This document shows positions 10,384 to 24,308 of a stretch of 64,000 bases of DNA, piece after piece. Positions within the stretch are counted from its first letter, which is position 1; each line of letters starts with the position of its first letter. Under the pieces are notes generated by a model. The model had not been told where the DNA came from. It made no database searches and saw only the letters and a list, made by a program, of their open reading frames with translations. The translations under genes were made by a program, and so were the position numbers. Source of the DNA: Piezodorus guildinii (Eukaryota > Arthropoda > Insecta > Hemiptera > Pentatomidae); contig CM041295.1 of NCBI GenBank assembly GCA_023052935.1, positions 16,678,880-16,742,879 on the forward strand, in the 5' to 3' direction.

Positions 10384-11362
10384 TTATTCATCATCATTAT
10401 CATCAATGGCGCTACAAGAGAGCCAAGGCTTCCCTAAGCCTGAGCCGCCAGTCTTGTCTGTTTTGTGCTCCTGCTCTCCGATTTCTGATTCCCAGCTTGT
10501 TCCGCGCATCTGCCGCCATACAATCCTCCTACCGCAAACGAGGTCTGTCAACTTTTCTGGTCCCATAAATCTTTTCCTATAGGAGTTTTTTGGGTATTTC
10601 ATTACTGTTCATTCTAGCAACATGTCCGGTCCATCTCAGGCGCCCAGAATTTATAAAATGAACTACGTCTCGGTCGTCAAAGAGCCTCATGAGCTCTACA
10701 TTTTTCCTCATTCTCCAGGTACCGTTCTCATACACTGGCCCCAGAATCCTTCTTATGATTTTCCTTTCGAGTCTTAATAGGGACGATTCCTTGGGCTTTT
10801 GTCATCGTCCAGCACTCCGACTAATATGTGAGTACCGGTCTAATCAATGTTTTATATATTCTCATCTTCGTTGTTCTGGAGAGAGAATTGCTCTTTAGAT
10901 GTCTGAGAAGTCCGTAGTAGCACCTATTGGCCGCTAAAATCCGACGCTATATCATTGGTTGCTTATAATTTCCTGAGTTTAGTTCCGTGTGTTCCGAGAT
11001 AAATGAATTCCTCTACACAGTCAAAGCTGAATTCCCCAATTTTTACAACACCTCCTACATGCTCTCCTGTGTTAGGATTGCAGATCATATACTTTGTTTT
11101 CTTCTCATTCGCCTGTAGTCCAAGTTTAGCAGCTTCTCTTTGGAGATTCATAAAGGCACTCTTCATGCTGGAGTGATTGCGTCCAATAATATCCAGATCA
11201 TCAGCGTAGGCTAAGATTTGTTGAAAATCGTCCCTCCTACCTGGATTCCGGTCTTTCTGATTGCGCATTCTAAAGCAATATTAAATATCTGGCATGCTAA
11301 GCAATCACCTTGTCTGATATTCAGTTCAGATATTTTCAGTTTTCTTATCATCTTAATGGCAT
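10384..11362 (-). pseudogene. Non-LTR reverse transcriptase relic (AYADD type)
   Basis: The minus-strand reading in several frames gives NIRQGDCLACQIFNIALE (RT domain 4), a one-frame jump near 11215, AYADDLDIIGR (catalytic domain 5), then KLGLQANEKKTKYM and FIYLGT. The C-terminus, at about 10602-10384, ends in an Asp-rich DDNDDE. Several stops lie between about 10960 and 10600. The endonuclease half is missing. The GYADDIDIIGR-like core is common in arthropod LINEs, but the clade cannot be fixed by eye. A plus-strand A run (11366-11393) abuts the broken end. Confidence 0.75.
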
Positions 11363-11419
11363 TGAAAAAAAAAAAAAAAAAAAAAAAAAAAACGTTTAAA
11401 TATACAAGTTGGACGAATT

Positions 11420-11780
11420 CGATGACCAACTAAACGAGAAATTTTTTTTTTATTGTTAATTTTTGTTTTATTATAATAAGAACAATAATCTAGATGTATG
11501 TAATACATATATAAAAATACTGTTGGAAAGCTGATCATTAAAAAAAAAAAATATAATCTTATACACAAAATTGTGGATTTGAATGAGGAGAGATGAAAAG
11601 CCGATCAAGCTGATTGTTGTATATAATAATATAATAGATTATTTATTGAAACACATGTTTTTATCGAAACACAATGTAATTTTATCGACCTGTTTTCATC
11701 TCTTCATGTGTTCAAAAGTTCTTAATGATTTTAAGAACCAAGGTAAATGAAAGCCGAGTGTTTTATTTGGTTCCGAAATT
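11420..11780 (+). repeat. Repeat family D copy
   Basis: Blocks 'ctgttggaaagctgat', 'aatcttatacacaaaattg', 'aataatataatagattattt' and the right end 'ccaaggtaaatgaaag' match the other D copies in order. Non-coding. Confidence 0.55.
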
Positions 11781-11910
11781 GAATCATTATGAAATTGAAG
11801 TTTCAAGAATTTAAAGATGTGCACCAGGTACGGGTTTGACTCATGGATGGATGCCAATCTAGAAACTCAGTTTATAAGCGTTGCTCTGATCAAAGGTTCG
11901 TGTGAAGACT

Positions 11911-12136
11911 TTTTTTTTTTTATTTTTTTTTTTTATTTTTTTTTTTTTATTTTTTTTTTTATTCATATGTATTACAGTTTGTCACAATGGAAAATAATAA
12001 TATTGCTAAAGGATCCCATTCATACAATATTTACAATATAAACAAAAGAAATGTCAAATTACATAAAATGAAACCAAACTAAATAAACGTATACAAAAAC
12101 AAAATTTGTAGATAAAATAAATACAAATAAATGAAT
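11911..12136 (-). mobile_element. Truncated LINE family A 3' end
   Basis: On minus it ends with an interrupted A tail (plus-strand T runs at about 11911-11962) preceded by the complement of 'tattacagtttgtcaca', the family A 3' UTR. Only about 170 bp of UTR remains; it has no coding sequence. Confidence 0.7.
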
Positions 12137-12144
12137 TTAACAAA

Positions 12145-12206
12145 TAAAGTTGACGACACCGCCACCCTATCATCCAGTTCCGATCCCGAAACAGTGAAGA
12201 AATTAG
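12145..12206 (+). pseudogene. Orphan fragment of family A reverse transcriptase
   Basis: About 60 bp reads VDDTATLSSSSDPET in the plus frame, equivalent to the FADDTAILSSSS region of A1 ORF2. Nothing of the element continues on either side. It directly abuts the minus-strand 3' end at 11911-12136, so the two may come from one inverted, truncated insertion. Confidence 0.6.
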
Positions 12207-12465
12207 GAGGTCCTTCATCTGGTAGAGGGTGGAAGGGAGGAGATATTCAACAGAACGATAACCCTCAGCTAATTCAGTTACTCTTGTCTCCAAGGCCTAT
12301 CCTTTCCATCTCCGTCCAAACGTCGCCCTACGCAGTACCGAGTTAGATGCAGGGCCCAAAGGTTTCTCCCATTAATGAGAAGTAAGAAAGACCATGGGGA
12401 AACTCAGCAATCTTGAGAGCTTAAGTCTTATTAATAAAGTGAAGAAAAAAAAAAAAAAAGAAAAG

Positions 12466-12502
<37 letters not shown>

Positions 12503-12509
12503 GTGTGTG

Positions 12510-13265
<756 letters not shown>

Positions 13266-13294
13266 TTGAATTTCCAACAGTCGAGAACTGATTA

Positions 13295-13297
<3 letters not shown>

Positions 13298-13377
<80 letters not shown>

Positions 13378-13380
13378 TAT
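13298..13380. repeat. (AT)n microsatellite
   Basis: Near-perfect AT dinucleotide tract of about 80 bp between the inverted-repeat unit and a repeat E fragment. Confidence 0.95.
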
Positions 13381-13384
13381 TACT

Positions 13385-13545
13385 TCACTTATCTATACAT
13401 GAAATATATCGAATTAAAGTTTTCACCGGAAATACACGGTTTAGCATCCCCCCAGTCCAAATGAACAAGTCCCGAACAAAGGTGTGTGTGTGTGGTAAGT
13501 CTAGCGAGAAAACGAGAAATCTTGTGAAACTAATATTTCATATTT
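13385..13545. repeat. Repeat family E fragment
   Basis: Matches, in inverted orientation, the 29820-30012 part of family E ('atgaaatata', 'ttttcacc.gaaat', 'agtcc.aatgaacaagtcccg', 'atatttaagac'). Non-coding. Confidence 0.5.
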
Positions 13546-13643
13546 AAGACTGCTTAAATGGCCATTTTCCGTTGAAGTATTTATTGCTTTCATATTGGTT
13601 AATTGCCTTTAAGCAGCTATATAAACAATTATGCCCTAATATA

Positions 13644-14383
13644 TTGGGTTGTTTCACATGAAACGTCCGTTTTTGTAGTTTCTGAAATACATAAAGGATT
13701 TGCAGGTCTCTGTTGTTTTCTTCCGAATGTTTACATATTTAAAGTAAACAGTTACTAATCATCTACCATTGTATTATAAACATTAGCTTCCCAATCAATC
13801 ACCCACTTTTTAGCATACCTCCAAATATGAACATGGAAACACGCGATTTTCGAGTAATATTTTTGTACGAGTTTAAACTCGGCCATTCAGCAACTGTGAC
13901 CGCTAGAAATATTTGCAAGGCGTTTGGGGAAGGGAGTGTTAATGAACGGACCATCCGCCGTTGGTTTGCTAAGTTTTCAGCTGAGGATACCGACTTGGAA
14001 AACTTGCCCCGAGGAAGACCTCCGTCCGTAATAGACAACGATGTCCTCATACCGTGCAAAAATTGAAAGAACTGGGCTACGAAGTTCTTCCGCAACCACC
14101 ATATTCTCCCGACTTGTCTCCAACAGATTACCACCTGTTCAGGAATTCGGACAACTTCGTCAAAGGAAAACTTTTTAAAAATGATGATCAAGTGAAAAGT
14201 GCGTTTTCAGATTTTGTTTCACTTCAAAGCTACGAGTTTTTCAGTTCGGGGATAAAAAAGTTGGTGTCACGTTAGGAAAAATGTGTAGAAAAAGAAGGTA
14301 AATACTTCGAATATAATTATCTTGTTTTCATATCGTATTTTTAATAAATATCCTTTACCTTCAAAACGGACATTTCAACCCAA
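13644..14383 (+). mobile_element. Internally deleted mariner M1, 740 bp
   Basis: Flanked by TA (13642-13643 and 14384-14385), with inverted ends ttgggttg...cgtccgtttt and aaaacggacattt..acccaa. It encodes only the two extremities of a mariner transposase of the SETMAR-related type. An N-terminal HTH at 13827-14050 (RDFRVIFLYEFKLGHSA, NERTIRRWFAKF) is joined near 14054 to a C-terminal part with YSPDLSPTDYHLF, the third catalytic Asp. The TGDE and HDN catalytic Asp regions are deleted. Compared with M2 and M3 the deletion extends further left. Non-autonomous. Confidence 0.9.
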
Positions 14384-14714
14384 TAGTTATTTAAAAAATA
14401 ATAAACCATTGTGTAATAATTTGCAGCGTTATTCCCTTGTTTTTATCCCTTTAACACACAGAGGTTGTTTACCACGTTTAAACTATCTTCAACTTTCAAA
14501 GATATACGGTAGTATGACATGTAGTTGTTTGGTTTAGACAATAACTAAATTAGGCATTCAGAAGAACTGTATTTGGTTTGTGTGTCACAAAAACAAACAA
14601 CTTTAGGAATCAAATTAGTAAAGCATTGGTTGTTAGTTTCACAAAACTTTGTCAGATTAGCATATGCAGATCTGTGCCATTCAGTTTACATTGATGTATT
14701 TTTACTTTAACTAG

Positions 14715-15115
14715 CCAATATATGAAATATGCACTAAGTGAAGCTATTACACTTGTGGATATTTTCGAATTGGAATTTTCACAAGAAATATACATTTTAG
14801 GGTCCCCTGAGACTCTATCAAGTTTATCTATATCAAAAACTGGAATTCTCAGGAGACTAAAATTAGATATTTGAAATCAGCTATATGCCTGCAAAGATAC
14901 TGTAACTTTTAGATTTTGATTAAGGAACAATTAGAGCAACTTTGTAGTAAGTATTTAGTATTGTTTACGGTTTTCTCAAAAACGGCTCGAACAATTTTGA
15001 TTAAACATACTATACTGCTGTGAAATTTAATGGGCTTCAATATCATGTAGGTTTTATATTCATTAAAATGGTAAGAAAGGGCTTAAATGTCTATTATTTA
15101 AAATAACTAAATTTT
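14715..15115. repeat. Repeat family E copy, nearly full
   Basis: Inverted relative to 29600-30012. Holds 'tatatgaaatatgcactaag', 'ttcacaagaaatatacattt', 'tagggtcccctgag', 'tttctcaaaaacggctcgaa' and 'agggcttaaatgtc'. No coding frame. Confidence 0.6.
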
Positions 15116-15812
15116 TAATTCTATAGTATCTAAAACGAGCATTTGCGGCAAAAACTCGTATTCTTAAATTTTCAATATCGTAATATTTACTATATATTTA
15201 TTATACAAATAAGTGAAAAAAAAGTGTTCATACACAAATAAATATAAATGCATGCTTTTAGTTTAGTAGCCTTCCTAATAATCTCAGTAAAACGATTAAA
15301 TACAATAGTAAAAAAAGGTCTGAGGGAATCGCGTGACTGAAAGCTTTAAGTGATTTTCGAGAGCTTAACGCTAGTAATTAATTAAGTTCATCCATCTTAA
15401 TTTTATCAAGCCGTACTTGTAACAGGAGTTATGTTAGTTTCAACTTATTCAATTAAGTTTCCCAGAGACAATGACATAAGCTCATGATATAGAATCATTA
15501 GGAGAAAAAACAAATTTTACCTTTCTTCAAATAAATTTTAAACTTTTTAACCAAAATTAAAGTAACTAATTTATTAGCATAAATGGTAAGTTGTTATAAA
15601 TATATTAATTAACATTGTTATCAAATGGTTACAAACCTAATAAGATAGGAACCTTTCTGAGTTTTATATTTTATGCATTCAAGTTTTCTTTATATGGAAA
15701 AATTTAATTTTCCGCTATATATGCTTCATTTTAAAACAATAAAAAAATTAACTTAAACAATTTTGATTTATACTTTTCATTTTTGCGAATGATTAAATAT
15801 AATAATGAATAG
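15116..15812. other. AT-rich stretch, nothing recognised
   Basis: No open frame, repeat match or RNA gene could be supported in these about 700 bp. Confidence 0.4.
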
Positions 15813-15825
15813 ACATTATAAAACT

Positions 15826-16718
15826 TTTTTTTAAACATTTTATTGGTATTTACATCTGCATTAAAAAAAATACATCAAGTAAATGTGATGTGTTATATAA
15901 TACAATGATATGATATACATGCAGAGAAGCTTCCCATTGGAAGCACTCTGAAAATAACTAGAAGGTCTCGGGGCCATTTCCTTTTCAGGCGCCTCGGAGG
16001 ATTATTCGGAATTGAAAAGGAAGAAAGGATTGGATACTGGAAGAATTTGATGGCTTAGTAGAGCCCCAAAGCTCTACTCCGTAAGTCCAGATTGGTCTTA
16101 TAATAGTAGATGAGCCTTTTGTAGTTCAGAGGAAGGTTTGACCGTTTGTCTAGTAAGTGTTGAAGTAGCCTTAAACGGCGAGCAGTTTCTTGTCGTTTTA
16201 GTTGTGTATGAGGATTCCAAGTTAGGCGTTTGTCAAGAAGAAGTCCTAGGTATCGGATCTCTTCAACAGGAACTAGTTGAGTGTTATTAAATGATACTTT
16301 AGGACAGGAAGTCAAAGGTTTACGACGAAGGGTAAAGGTTATTTGATGGGATCTGTTGGAATGTATTTTCATTCTCCAGTTCTGACACAATACTTCTAGG
16401 TCTTTGATGTGGGCTTGCAGGGTATGTGAGGCAACAAATGGATCTTTATGAATTGACAACACGCAGATGTCATCAGCATAGGTAGAAAGGAACATGTTAG
16501 GATGGGTTGGGATATCAGCTGTAAAGACTGTGTATAGAATGAGTCCCAGGAAACTGCCTTGAGGAACACCAGCAGTCTATGCAAAAAGGGATAAATAGGA
16601 ACTATTGTGATTTATTTTGAAGGATCTATCAGAGAGGTAGGGTTGAAGAATCAGGAAATCTGTGGAAGGAAAGAATTTACGAAGTTTGCACAACAGTCCT
16701 GGGTGCCAGACTCTATTA
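15826..16718 (-). mobile_element. 5'-truncated jockey-type LINE, family C copy 1
   Basis: Bounded by a 13-bp TSD, acattataaaact, at 15813-15825 and 16719-16731. The minus strand carries the RT 3' half in broken frames: GVPQGSFLGL-like, then STYADDICVLS (catalytic YADD at about 16480), ITFTLRRKP, YLGLLLDKRLTWNPH and a C-terminus equivalent to PPRRLKR.WP. A short A tail lies at the low-coordinate end (plus T run at about 15826-15832). Related to A1 at about half its residues by eye, but a separate family. Confidence 0.88.
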
Positions 16719-16731
16719 ACATTATAAAACT

Positions 16732-16815
16732 AAAACTCACAAAGCGATAAACTTTAAATAGGTCAGACAGAGATTTTTGAACATAAACGACACCTCACTC
16801 AAATTGCACCCTTGC
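16732..16815 (+). repeat. One arm of a long-range inverted repeat
   Basis: 'aaagcgataaactttaaat' through 'gacacctcactcaaatt' is the approximate reverse complement of 19075-19165. Length is about 80 bp, with roughly 85% identity by eye. No element boundary was found, so this could be two opposite copies of one dispersed repeat. Confidence 0.5.
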
Positions 16816-17387
16816 GAAGAAGGGGCGTGTCCACTTGTTATAAATAATATAAAAACATTATTATGTTCAGCATTCAAAAAACAATTTTTAAGTATTTTTT
16901 TTTCTTTCACTCTGCAATTACTTTCGACGACTTTTTATGATCGGTGTCATTTTCTCTATAATATTTATCTTTTCAGAGGTATTTTATTTAATGCAACAAT
17001 GTGAAAAGTTTAATAAAAATAGTAAAAAAAAAAAAAAGAAACAAAAATAATAAAATACAACGAATAACTACAAATATTAAGAAGCAACAATAATACAAAA
17101 TAACAGAAGGTAATTAATCACCTGTATAATTATATAATATCTGCTAATACTGTATTTTTATTTATCTAAACATAAAAATTTTTATTTAATCAAGTTTTTT
17201 TTTTGCAATTTTATTAAAAAAGATGTTAGTAAATTTTATTTAAAAAGTTGTATACAATATTTGGTCACATTGTTTCTTTTTACTTATATCAATTATTAAA
17301 AGTGTTTTAAAATAAAAATAAATATATATAAACTTTATGTAAATTGTAAATAAAGGCTTATCTTACCTTATATATATATATATACAC
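16816..17387. other. AT-rich stretch, nothing recognised
   Basis: A short open frame at 16777-17004 has Leu/Phe-rich composition expected by chance. An A-rich block follows near 17023-17110. Confidence 0.35.
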
Positions 17388-17483
17388 ACTATAGGCAACA
17401 GTCGAAGTTTGGTGGTATCGGCATCGAACCTTTGGGTTCGGTAAGCCTATTATTATGATGTTCCATTATTATTATTATTATTT
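17388..17483 (+). mobile_element. 3' terminus of an RTE-like LINE
   Basis: About 95 bp matching the extreme 3' end of the minus-strand elements at 36931 and 50425 ('gtttggtggtatcggcatcg', 'gggttcggtaagcctattat'), followed by a (ATT)n tail. Severely 5'-truncated, with no complete domain. Confidence 0.7.
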
Positions 17484-18120
17484 ATGCAAAAAGCTGGACT
17501 AAAAATTACAAAACCCATAATTTTCATGACTGCAAATTTGAAAACATTATTTTCCAAAATTGTTACACTGCTGTTTATCTTAATTATCACTTTAAATTTG
17601 AGTATAAAATAACTCAAACTTACTAAATCTACTCTCTATAATTCAAAATCTCCCAAAAGAAAAACAATACAGCTATCATTAAGTACCATCTAACCATTTC
17701 TTAAACTAAATGTATTGGTTAGTTAAAGTGCAAAAACTAGATTAAAATAAAAATAAATCAACTTGTGTTTAAAAATAATGAATGTGGAGGTAGAAATTAT
17801 ACCTCACTACACTCACTACACCTCCCCTCTTATGGATTATTTCCTTCGCTATTTCTTTTTATTCTGACGGACCCATGTCTAAAAGTAAAGAATGTTTCAG
17901 AGAAACCGAAGATAAATTGTGGAAAATGAATAAAAGATATGTCAGAATAAAAGAGCCCTGACGGAATCGAAAGGTCTCCGAGGCGGAATGTAATCATACT
18001 CTTTTCCCGCCAAAATCTAACCCAAATATAATATATCCGAATAAATTTTCCGAAACTTTGTGAGGACGCTGATACCCTCATCTTTCCCATAAAATGTAAT
18101 TCTGAAACCACTGTTTTAGG
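17484..18120. other. Unassigned AT-rich stretch
   Basis: A 93-codon minus frame (18111-17830) has no recognisable domain and no codon signal. I do not support it as a gene. Confidence 0.3.
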
Positions 18121-18168
18121 ACATGTTTTTTTTTTTTGTTTTTTTTTTTTTTTGTTATTATCGCACAG

Positions 18169-18570
18169 GGCTAAGGCGCCCTCACTCAGCTTCCGCTAGC
18201 TCTGACCAGTGATGCGCCTGAGAGGGGAGACGCTGGGATCCCTCGGATTCTGCTTGTCCTTCCACAAGTGGGGGGGGGGGGAGGCGGACCCCTTCTGGGG
18301 TTCCCCAGCAAATTGTAAATTTTGTATATAAGTATGAGTAAGTTCATGTTTTGTTTATTTCTTTGTTAACCGTAATATTTATTTAATTTATAAATTTTGT
18401 TATTATATACCTTTATTTATTTTAGTTTCATTTTATGTAATTTGACTTTTCTTTTGTATGTATATATTGTATGAATGTAATCTTATAGCAATATTATTAT
18501 TGTCTATTGTGACAGATTGTAATATATCCGAATAAATAAATATTTTCAAGTTAAAAAAAAAAAAAAAATT
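18169..18570 (+). mobile_element. LINE family A 3' UTR insertion
   Basis: An 8-bp repeat, tcgcacag, at 18161-18168 and 18571-18578 probably marks the TSD. Content is only 3' UTR: 'gaccagtgatgcgcctgag', 'gacgctgggatccctcgga', a G-rich run at about 18270-18281, and an end with 'gacagattgtaatat' plus A tail. The 3' UTR core matches 22000-22098 (inverted), 44560-44660 and 48960-49030. A separate T-rich run lies just upstream (18125-18154). Confidence 0.8.
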
Positions 18571-18726
18571 TCGCACAGTGGGAAAGAATCTCAATTTAGT
18601 GACCAAAATTCTATAACTCTTGATTTAATTAAGAAAATTTTTTATTTCATTTATTAGTGAGATTGAAAAAAATACTCCTATTACGTTTCTAAATATTTCA
18701 AATTATTATTTCAATTTTCTGATTTA

Positions 18727-18728
<2 letters not shown>

Positions 18729-18795
<67 letters not shown>
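18729..18795. repeat. (AT)n-(AG)n compound microsatellite
   Basis: AT tract of about 45 bp followed directly by an AG tract of about 20 bp. Confidence 0.95.
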
Positions 18796-18796
<1 letters not shown>

Positions 18797-19074
18797 TAGA
18801 AAAAAAATATATATTCTGGAACTAGGTCCTGATAAAGGTTCCCAAAGATGAACCGTATAGAATTTTCTTTAAAAATTGTCAGAAAAATTACAAGAGCAAC
18901 GTTATAAAATTACAACCATTTTATGAAAATGTTTACTTAAAAATATAAATATATTTTTTATTTTGAACTTTTTACACATGTTTTATAATTAAATTAATAG
19001 CTTTGCGTTTATTTATTTATTTTTTTTAAATATTACATGCTGTAATATACAATACTAGAAGACCCGCCCTTGCT

Positions 19075-19165
19075 TCACACAATTTCAATTGAATGAGGTG
19101 TCATTTATGTTAAAAAAATCTCTGCCTGACCGATTTAGAGTTTATCGCTTTGGGAGTTTAAGTTT
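19075..19165 (-). repeat. Second arm of the long-range inverted repeat
   Basis: Reverse-complement partner of 16732-16815 ('gaatgaggtgtcatttatgt', 'agagtttatcgctttggga'). No coding potential. Confidence 0.5.
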
Positions 19166-19914
19166 ATCGAAACGAAAAGTGCAAGTGGAAACAAAAAAAA
19201 ATATGTTTATTATATAAGTTCGTTTTTATATTTAAGCATCGGCAGAGCTGATAATCTTAAATCAAAATTAGTTTGGTTTATTCGTTTGTTATTTCAAAAC
19301 GAAGAACAAATAACGAAAAATTTAATTTTCCCATACAATGAAATCTTATGTATTCAAAAATAATAGAAATAAAATTGGGCCATATCTTATTAGATTTATA
19401 ACTATTTAATATTCCAAATAAACTGTTTAAAAATAAATTTGAAAGGTTTAATTTAGTTAAAAAGGAATCCGATTTAGTTTACAGTGAAACATCGGTTTTC
19501 ATGAAATATTATTAAATTCTAAATAATTAATAACAATGGTAGTTTATAGATTTATGACAACTTACTATTTATTTTAAAAGTTTAGTTATATTTCGGTGCA
19601 TAATATTGTCTCTAAAATAATTGCATAGTAGATGGAAGAATACAATCCCGTACGACGTTATTCAATATTTTATATATTAAAACCTTCCTCTTTCCCAATA
19701 ACATATGTCCATACGTTTATGGGCTAATAAAAACTTTATATTCACTTTACGATTTCTTTTATTGCATATTAACTATTCTAAAATCTTTCCAACGGTATAT
19801 CGTACGTGTATATTACTACTTATATTTCATGAATAATTTTCTTAATGACTTGGTTGCGGAAGATTTATTTTTCCCATTTAAAGAAAACCTAAATTGCAAT
19901 GTATTTTACTTTGA
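19166..19914. other. AT-rich stretch with a small family D fragment
   Basis: About 19780-19830 ('tctttccaacggtatatcgt') matches the family D block also seen inverted at 29395-29425. Nothing else recognised. Confidence 0.35.
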
Positions 19915-19925
19915 AACTCTCTCTC

Positions 19926-19988
<63 letters not shown>

Positions 19989-20010
19989 AGAGAGAGAGAG
20001 AGTGAGAAGA
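19915..20010. repeat. (CT)n-(AT)n-(AG)n palindromic microsatellite
   Basis: CT tract 19915-19959, AT tract to about 19985, then AG tract to 20010. The CT and AG arms are complementary around a self-complementary AT centre. The whole about 95-bp tract is a near-perfect inverted repeat that could extrude a hairpin. Confidence 0.9.
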
Positions 20011-20929
20011 AGAAGCTTACAGTGACTTTATAAGAATGATTATTGTATTTTAGTTATACCAGTAAAGTATCATGTAATATTGTCTATAATTTTTTTTAAT
20101 AAAATATGTTATATATACTGTTGTATGATAAATGTAGTAAAAGATCATTTTAATAATTTAAATTCAATTAATTTATATTTTCGTGTTATATTGTATTTCC
20201 TCATATTGTAAAAGTTGATTTATTCTGATAGCTCTGGTATATTCTTTGGTTGCTGATCGATGCTTGCTCATCCATCAAAACCGTCACTTCCATGATACCA
20301 ATGTTTTTTCCTTCGGTTATACGATATTCTTATTCAGTTAAAAATGACTATAACAATATCCCTCTATCAAATGTTTAAATTTAGGGCTTATCAACCATGA
20401 GATTAATAGAATAAAATATGAAGATATTTCTCACTACTTAAAATATCAGATTACTTCAGGTACCTAGCAGCAATCTCAGAGAGCAACTGAATCCTCTTCA
20501 AGACTTGGAAAATAATAAACGTATATTATTAATTTTTTAATTAGAAATATAAAAAAATAACGATATGAATATTCACTAAATTGAAGGGATTACATATAAC
20601 TTCTCTTCTCTTCTAATCACAAGTAGATGGCAATTTCAGGGAAAATCAACAAATAAAGCAAAGAGATACGTTTATTTTTGTAATTAATTTTCATTTTATT
20701 CGGTACATTCCACAACAGATATTATTATAACGTTTCAAAGATGTAAGATCAAATAATATGCTATTTTACACACATTCAGAAGAATTATAAATTTTTTTTT
20801 TCTAAAAATTTTTATATTATCTATATTATAGTACTATATATAGTATATTTTTAAAATTACCCTTTATATTATTTTATTTTCTGTTCTCTTAATTGTGATT
20901 ATTTTTTTTTATATTTATGTTGAATTTAT

Positions 20930-20930
<1 letters not shown>
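20011..20930. other. AT-rich stretch, nothing recognised
   Basis: No gene or dispersed repeat supported over about 900 bp. Confidence 0.4.

Positions 20931-20933
<3 letters not shown>

Positions 20934-21012
<79 letters not shown>
20934..21012. repeat. (TA)n microsatellite
   Basis: Pure AT tract of about 78 bp at the left edge of the ~704-bp tandem unit. A similar tract lies at the right edge of the second unit (22893-22990). Confidence 0.95.
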
Positions 21013-21015
<3 letters not shown>

Positions 21016-21030
21016 TGCTATATGCTATGT

Positions 21031-21677
21031 TTTTGACCGGCTGCTTTTTTAAGGCAGCGATAGCTTCAAAAACTTAATGTAGATTTAGACTAATATTTAA
21101 TGAAATCATTGGATTTCCTTTCCAAAGGTTTCGTGTTTACCAATCCCAGTAGGTGGCATGCAGAGTAAGATTAAATTAGACGGGTTTTAATAAATGGCAT
21201 TATCACTTACATTAACTCAAACATATATAATATATTTACACAATGGTTGAGAATACTGAGGGATTTCTTATAGTTGATCTTGCCAAACAATATTACAATA
21301 AAAGATTACCTTCTGACACTTTGTCGGCTGGCGGAGGTGGAAATTGTCTCAGGCGTTCGTTCTAGGCTCTCAGATCTCCAGCTGCTCTCTCTGACCCCCA
21401 GACGGACATCACTTCTTCTAGATGGAACCCGACTCACCTCTTCTTGAGGATGGAATAAGACTGGCTCTTCCTAGGGATAATACTTGACTGCCCTTTTCGA
21501 ATCTTCTCCTTATCGTCTTCACCTCGGGCGGGGCTGATCTGGGAAGTGCCCCATGGCGGGGATCCTTTGTCCTACTGTCTAGGAAGTTTCCCGAGTTACA
21601 TATTGCTGGGGGGCCCCATGGAGGTAAACACCTTTTGAAGTTTGCCGACAAAGGTTTCTTAATCTTTTATTGTTTAA

Positions 21678-21728
<51 letters not shown>

Positions 21729-22162
21729 TGAGAAATATTACAATTTGTTGCATAATGAACAGTAGTAATAGAGATGTAGTACACATTCATACAATATATA
21801 CAGCCAATAATGATAAAGTCAAATTACATAAAATCGGAAATAAATAAATTCAAATATATACAAAAAAAAACAACTAGAAACAAATCAAAACAAAAACCTG
21901 TAGTAGAGATAAATACAAGTTGGGAAATAAATAAAAATAATACAAGCAAACTTAACTATATACAATATATACAATCAGCCAAAGGAACCCTAGACTCGGC
22001 TGCTCCCCCCACAAGTGGGGGGAGAAGCGGAATCCAAGAGATCCCAGCGCCTCCCACTCAGCGCTTCACTGGTGTATGCCAGTGGAGGCCGAACCAGATG
22101 TTTAATATATAAAATTAGTTAACAATTAACTCCCCTCAGTAACCTCAATACATTACATATAT
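21031..22162 (+). repeat. Tandem ~704-bp unit, copy 1 (interrupted)
   Basis: Begins 'ttttgaccggctgctttttt'. Copy 2 at 22163 shares blocks in order: 'ggatttcctttccaaaggtt', 'accaatcccagtaggtggca', 'gagaatactgagg', 'cacctcgggcggggctgat', 'ggaagtttcccgag' and 'cctcaatac.ttaca'. After removing 428 bp (LINE plus one TSD), the period is about 704 bp. No open frame spans it. The family is unrecognised; it may be satellite-like or a duplicated transposon. Confidence 0.75.
21684..22098 (-). mobile_element. LINE family A 3' UTR inserted in tandem copy 1
   Basis: Flanked by a 13-bp TSD, tgtttaatatata, at 21671-21683 and 22099-22111. The A tail is a plus-strand T run (about 21694-21726). The body is pure 3' UTR, closely matching 44540-44920 inverted. 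Because copy 2 of the tandem unit lacks it, the insertion postdates the duplication or hit one copy only. Confidence 0.9.
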
Positions 22163-23739
<1,577 letters not shown>

Positions 23740-24020
23740 AGAATAGTAATATAGAGATACAATATGCCGTTGGAAAGCTAATGATTTTTGTATTTTGTGT
23801 TATGTTATATACAATGTTGTGAAAGGTGAGGTAAAGTGACGAGTACGGCATTAAATCAAGTGATAAACCTTACCTAATATCATTTGATCTAATGCATATC
23901 TTTTCAATTAAACTTAATATAACTCTTTAAACTTTTTTTAACTCATATAATAGTCCTTAAATTAATTTTATCAACCAAGGCTAGTGAAAGTAGTTTTTTA
24001 CCCTACCAGATTTTTTTTTC
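23740..24020 (+). repeat. Repeat family D copy
   Basis: 'atgccgttggaaagctaatg', 'acaatgttgtgaaaggtgag' and the right end 'ccaaggctagtgaaagtag' with 'accagattttttt'. Same block order as 7540 and 58690. Confidence 0.6.
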
Positions 24021-24145
24021 ATCATATTATATTTTATATATTATATGTAAAATATATAGGACTGTATATATATTTCTCTTTGATTTAGGTAACAAAGTAG
24101 ATCTTTTAAAGTGTTTTACAATGCAATATTAAGACAAAAAAAATA

Positions 24146-24181
<36 letters not shown>

Positions 24182-24308
24182 CAAAAAAATTCAAATTATA
24201 TAAAACAAAATCAAATAATTGTATAACCGAAAATTCGAGGCACTAATGATATGCTTACCATCCGAGGTAATTTGCATAACCTAATAACAATTGTTTTTCA
24301 TCTATTCA

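Noticed and set aside
20895..21077. 60-codon frame of alternating Ile-Tyr
   Set aside because: Pure translation of the (TA)n microsatellite.
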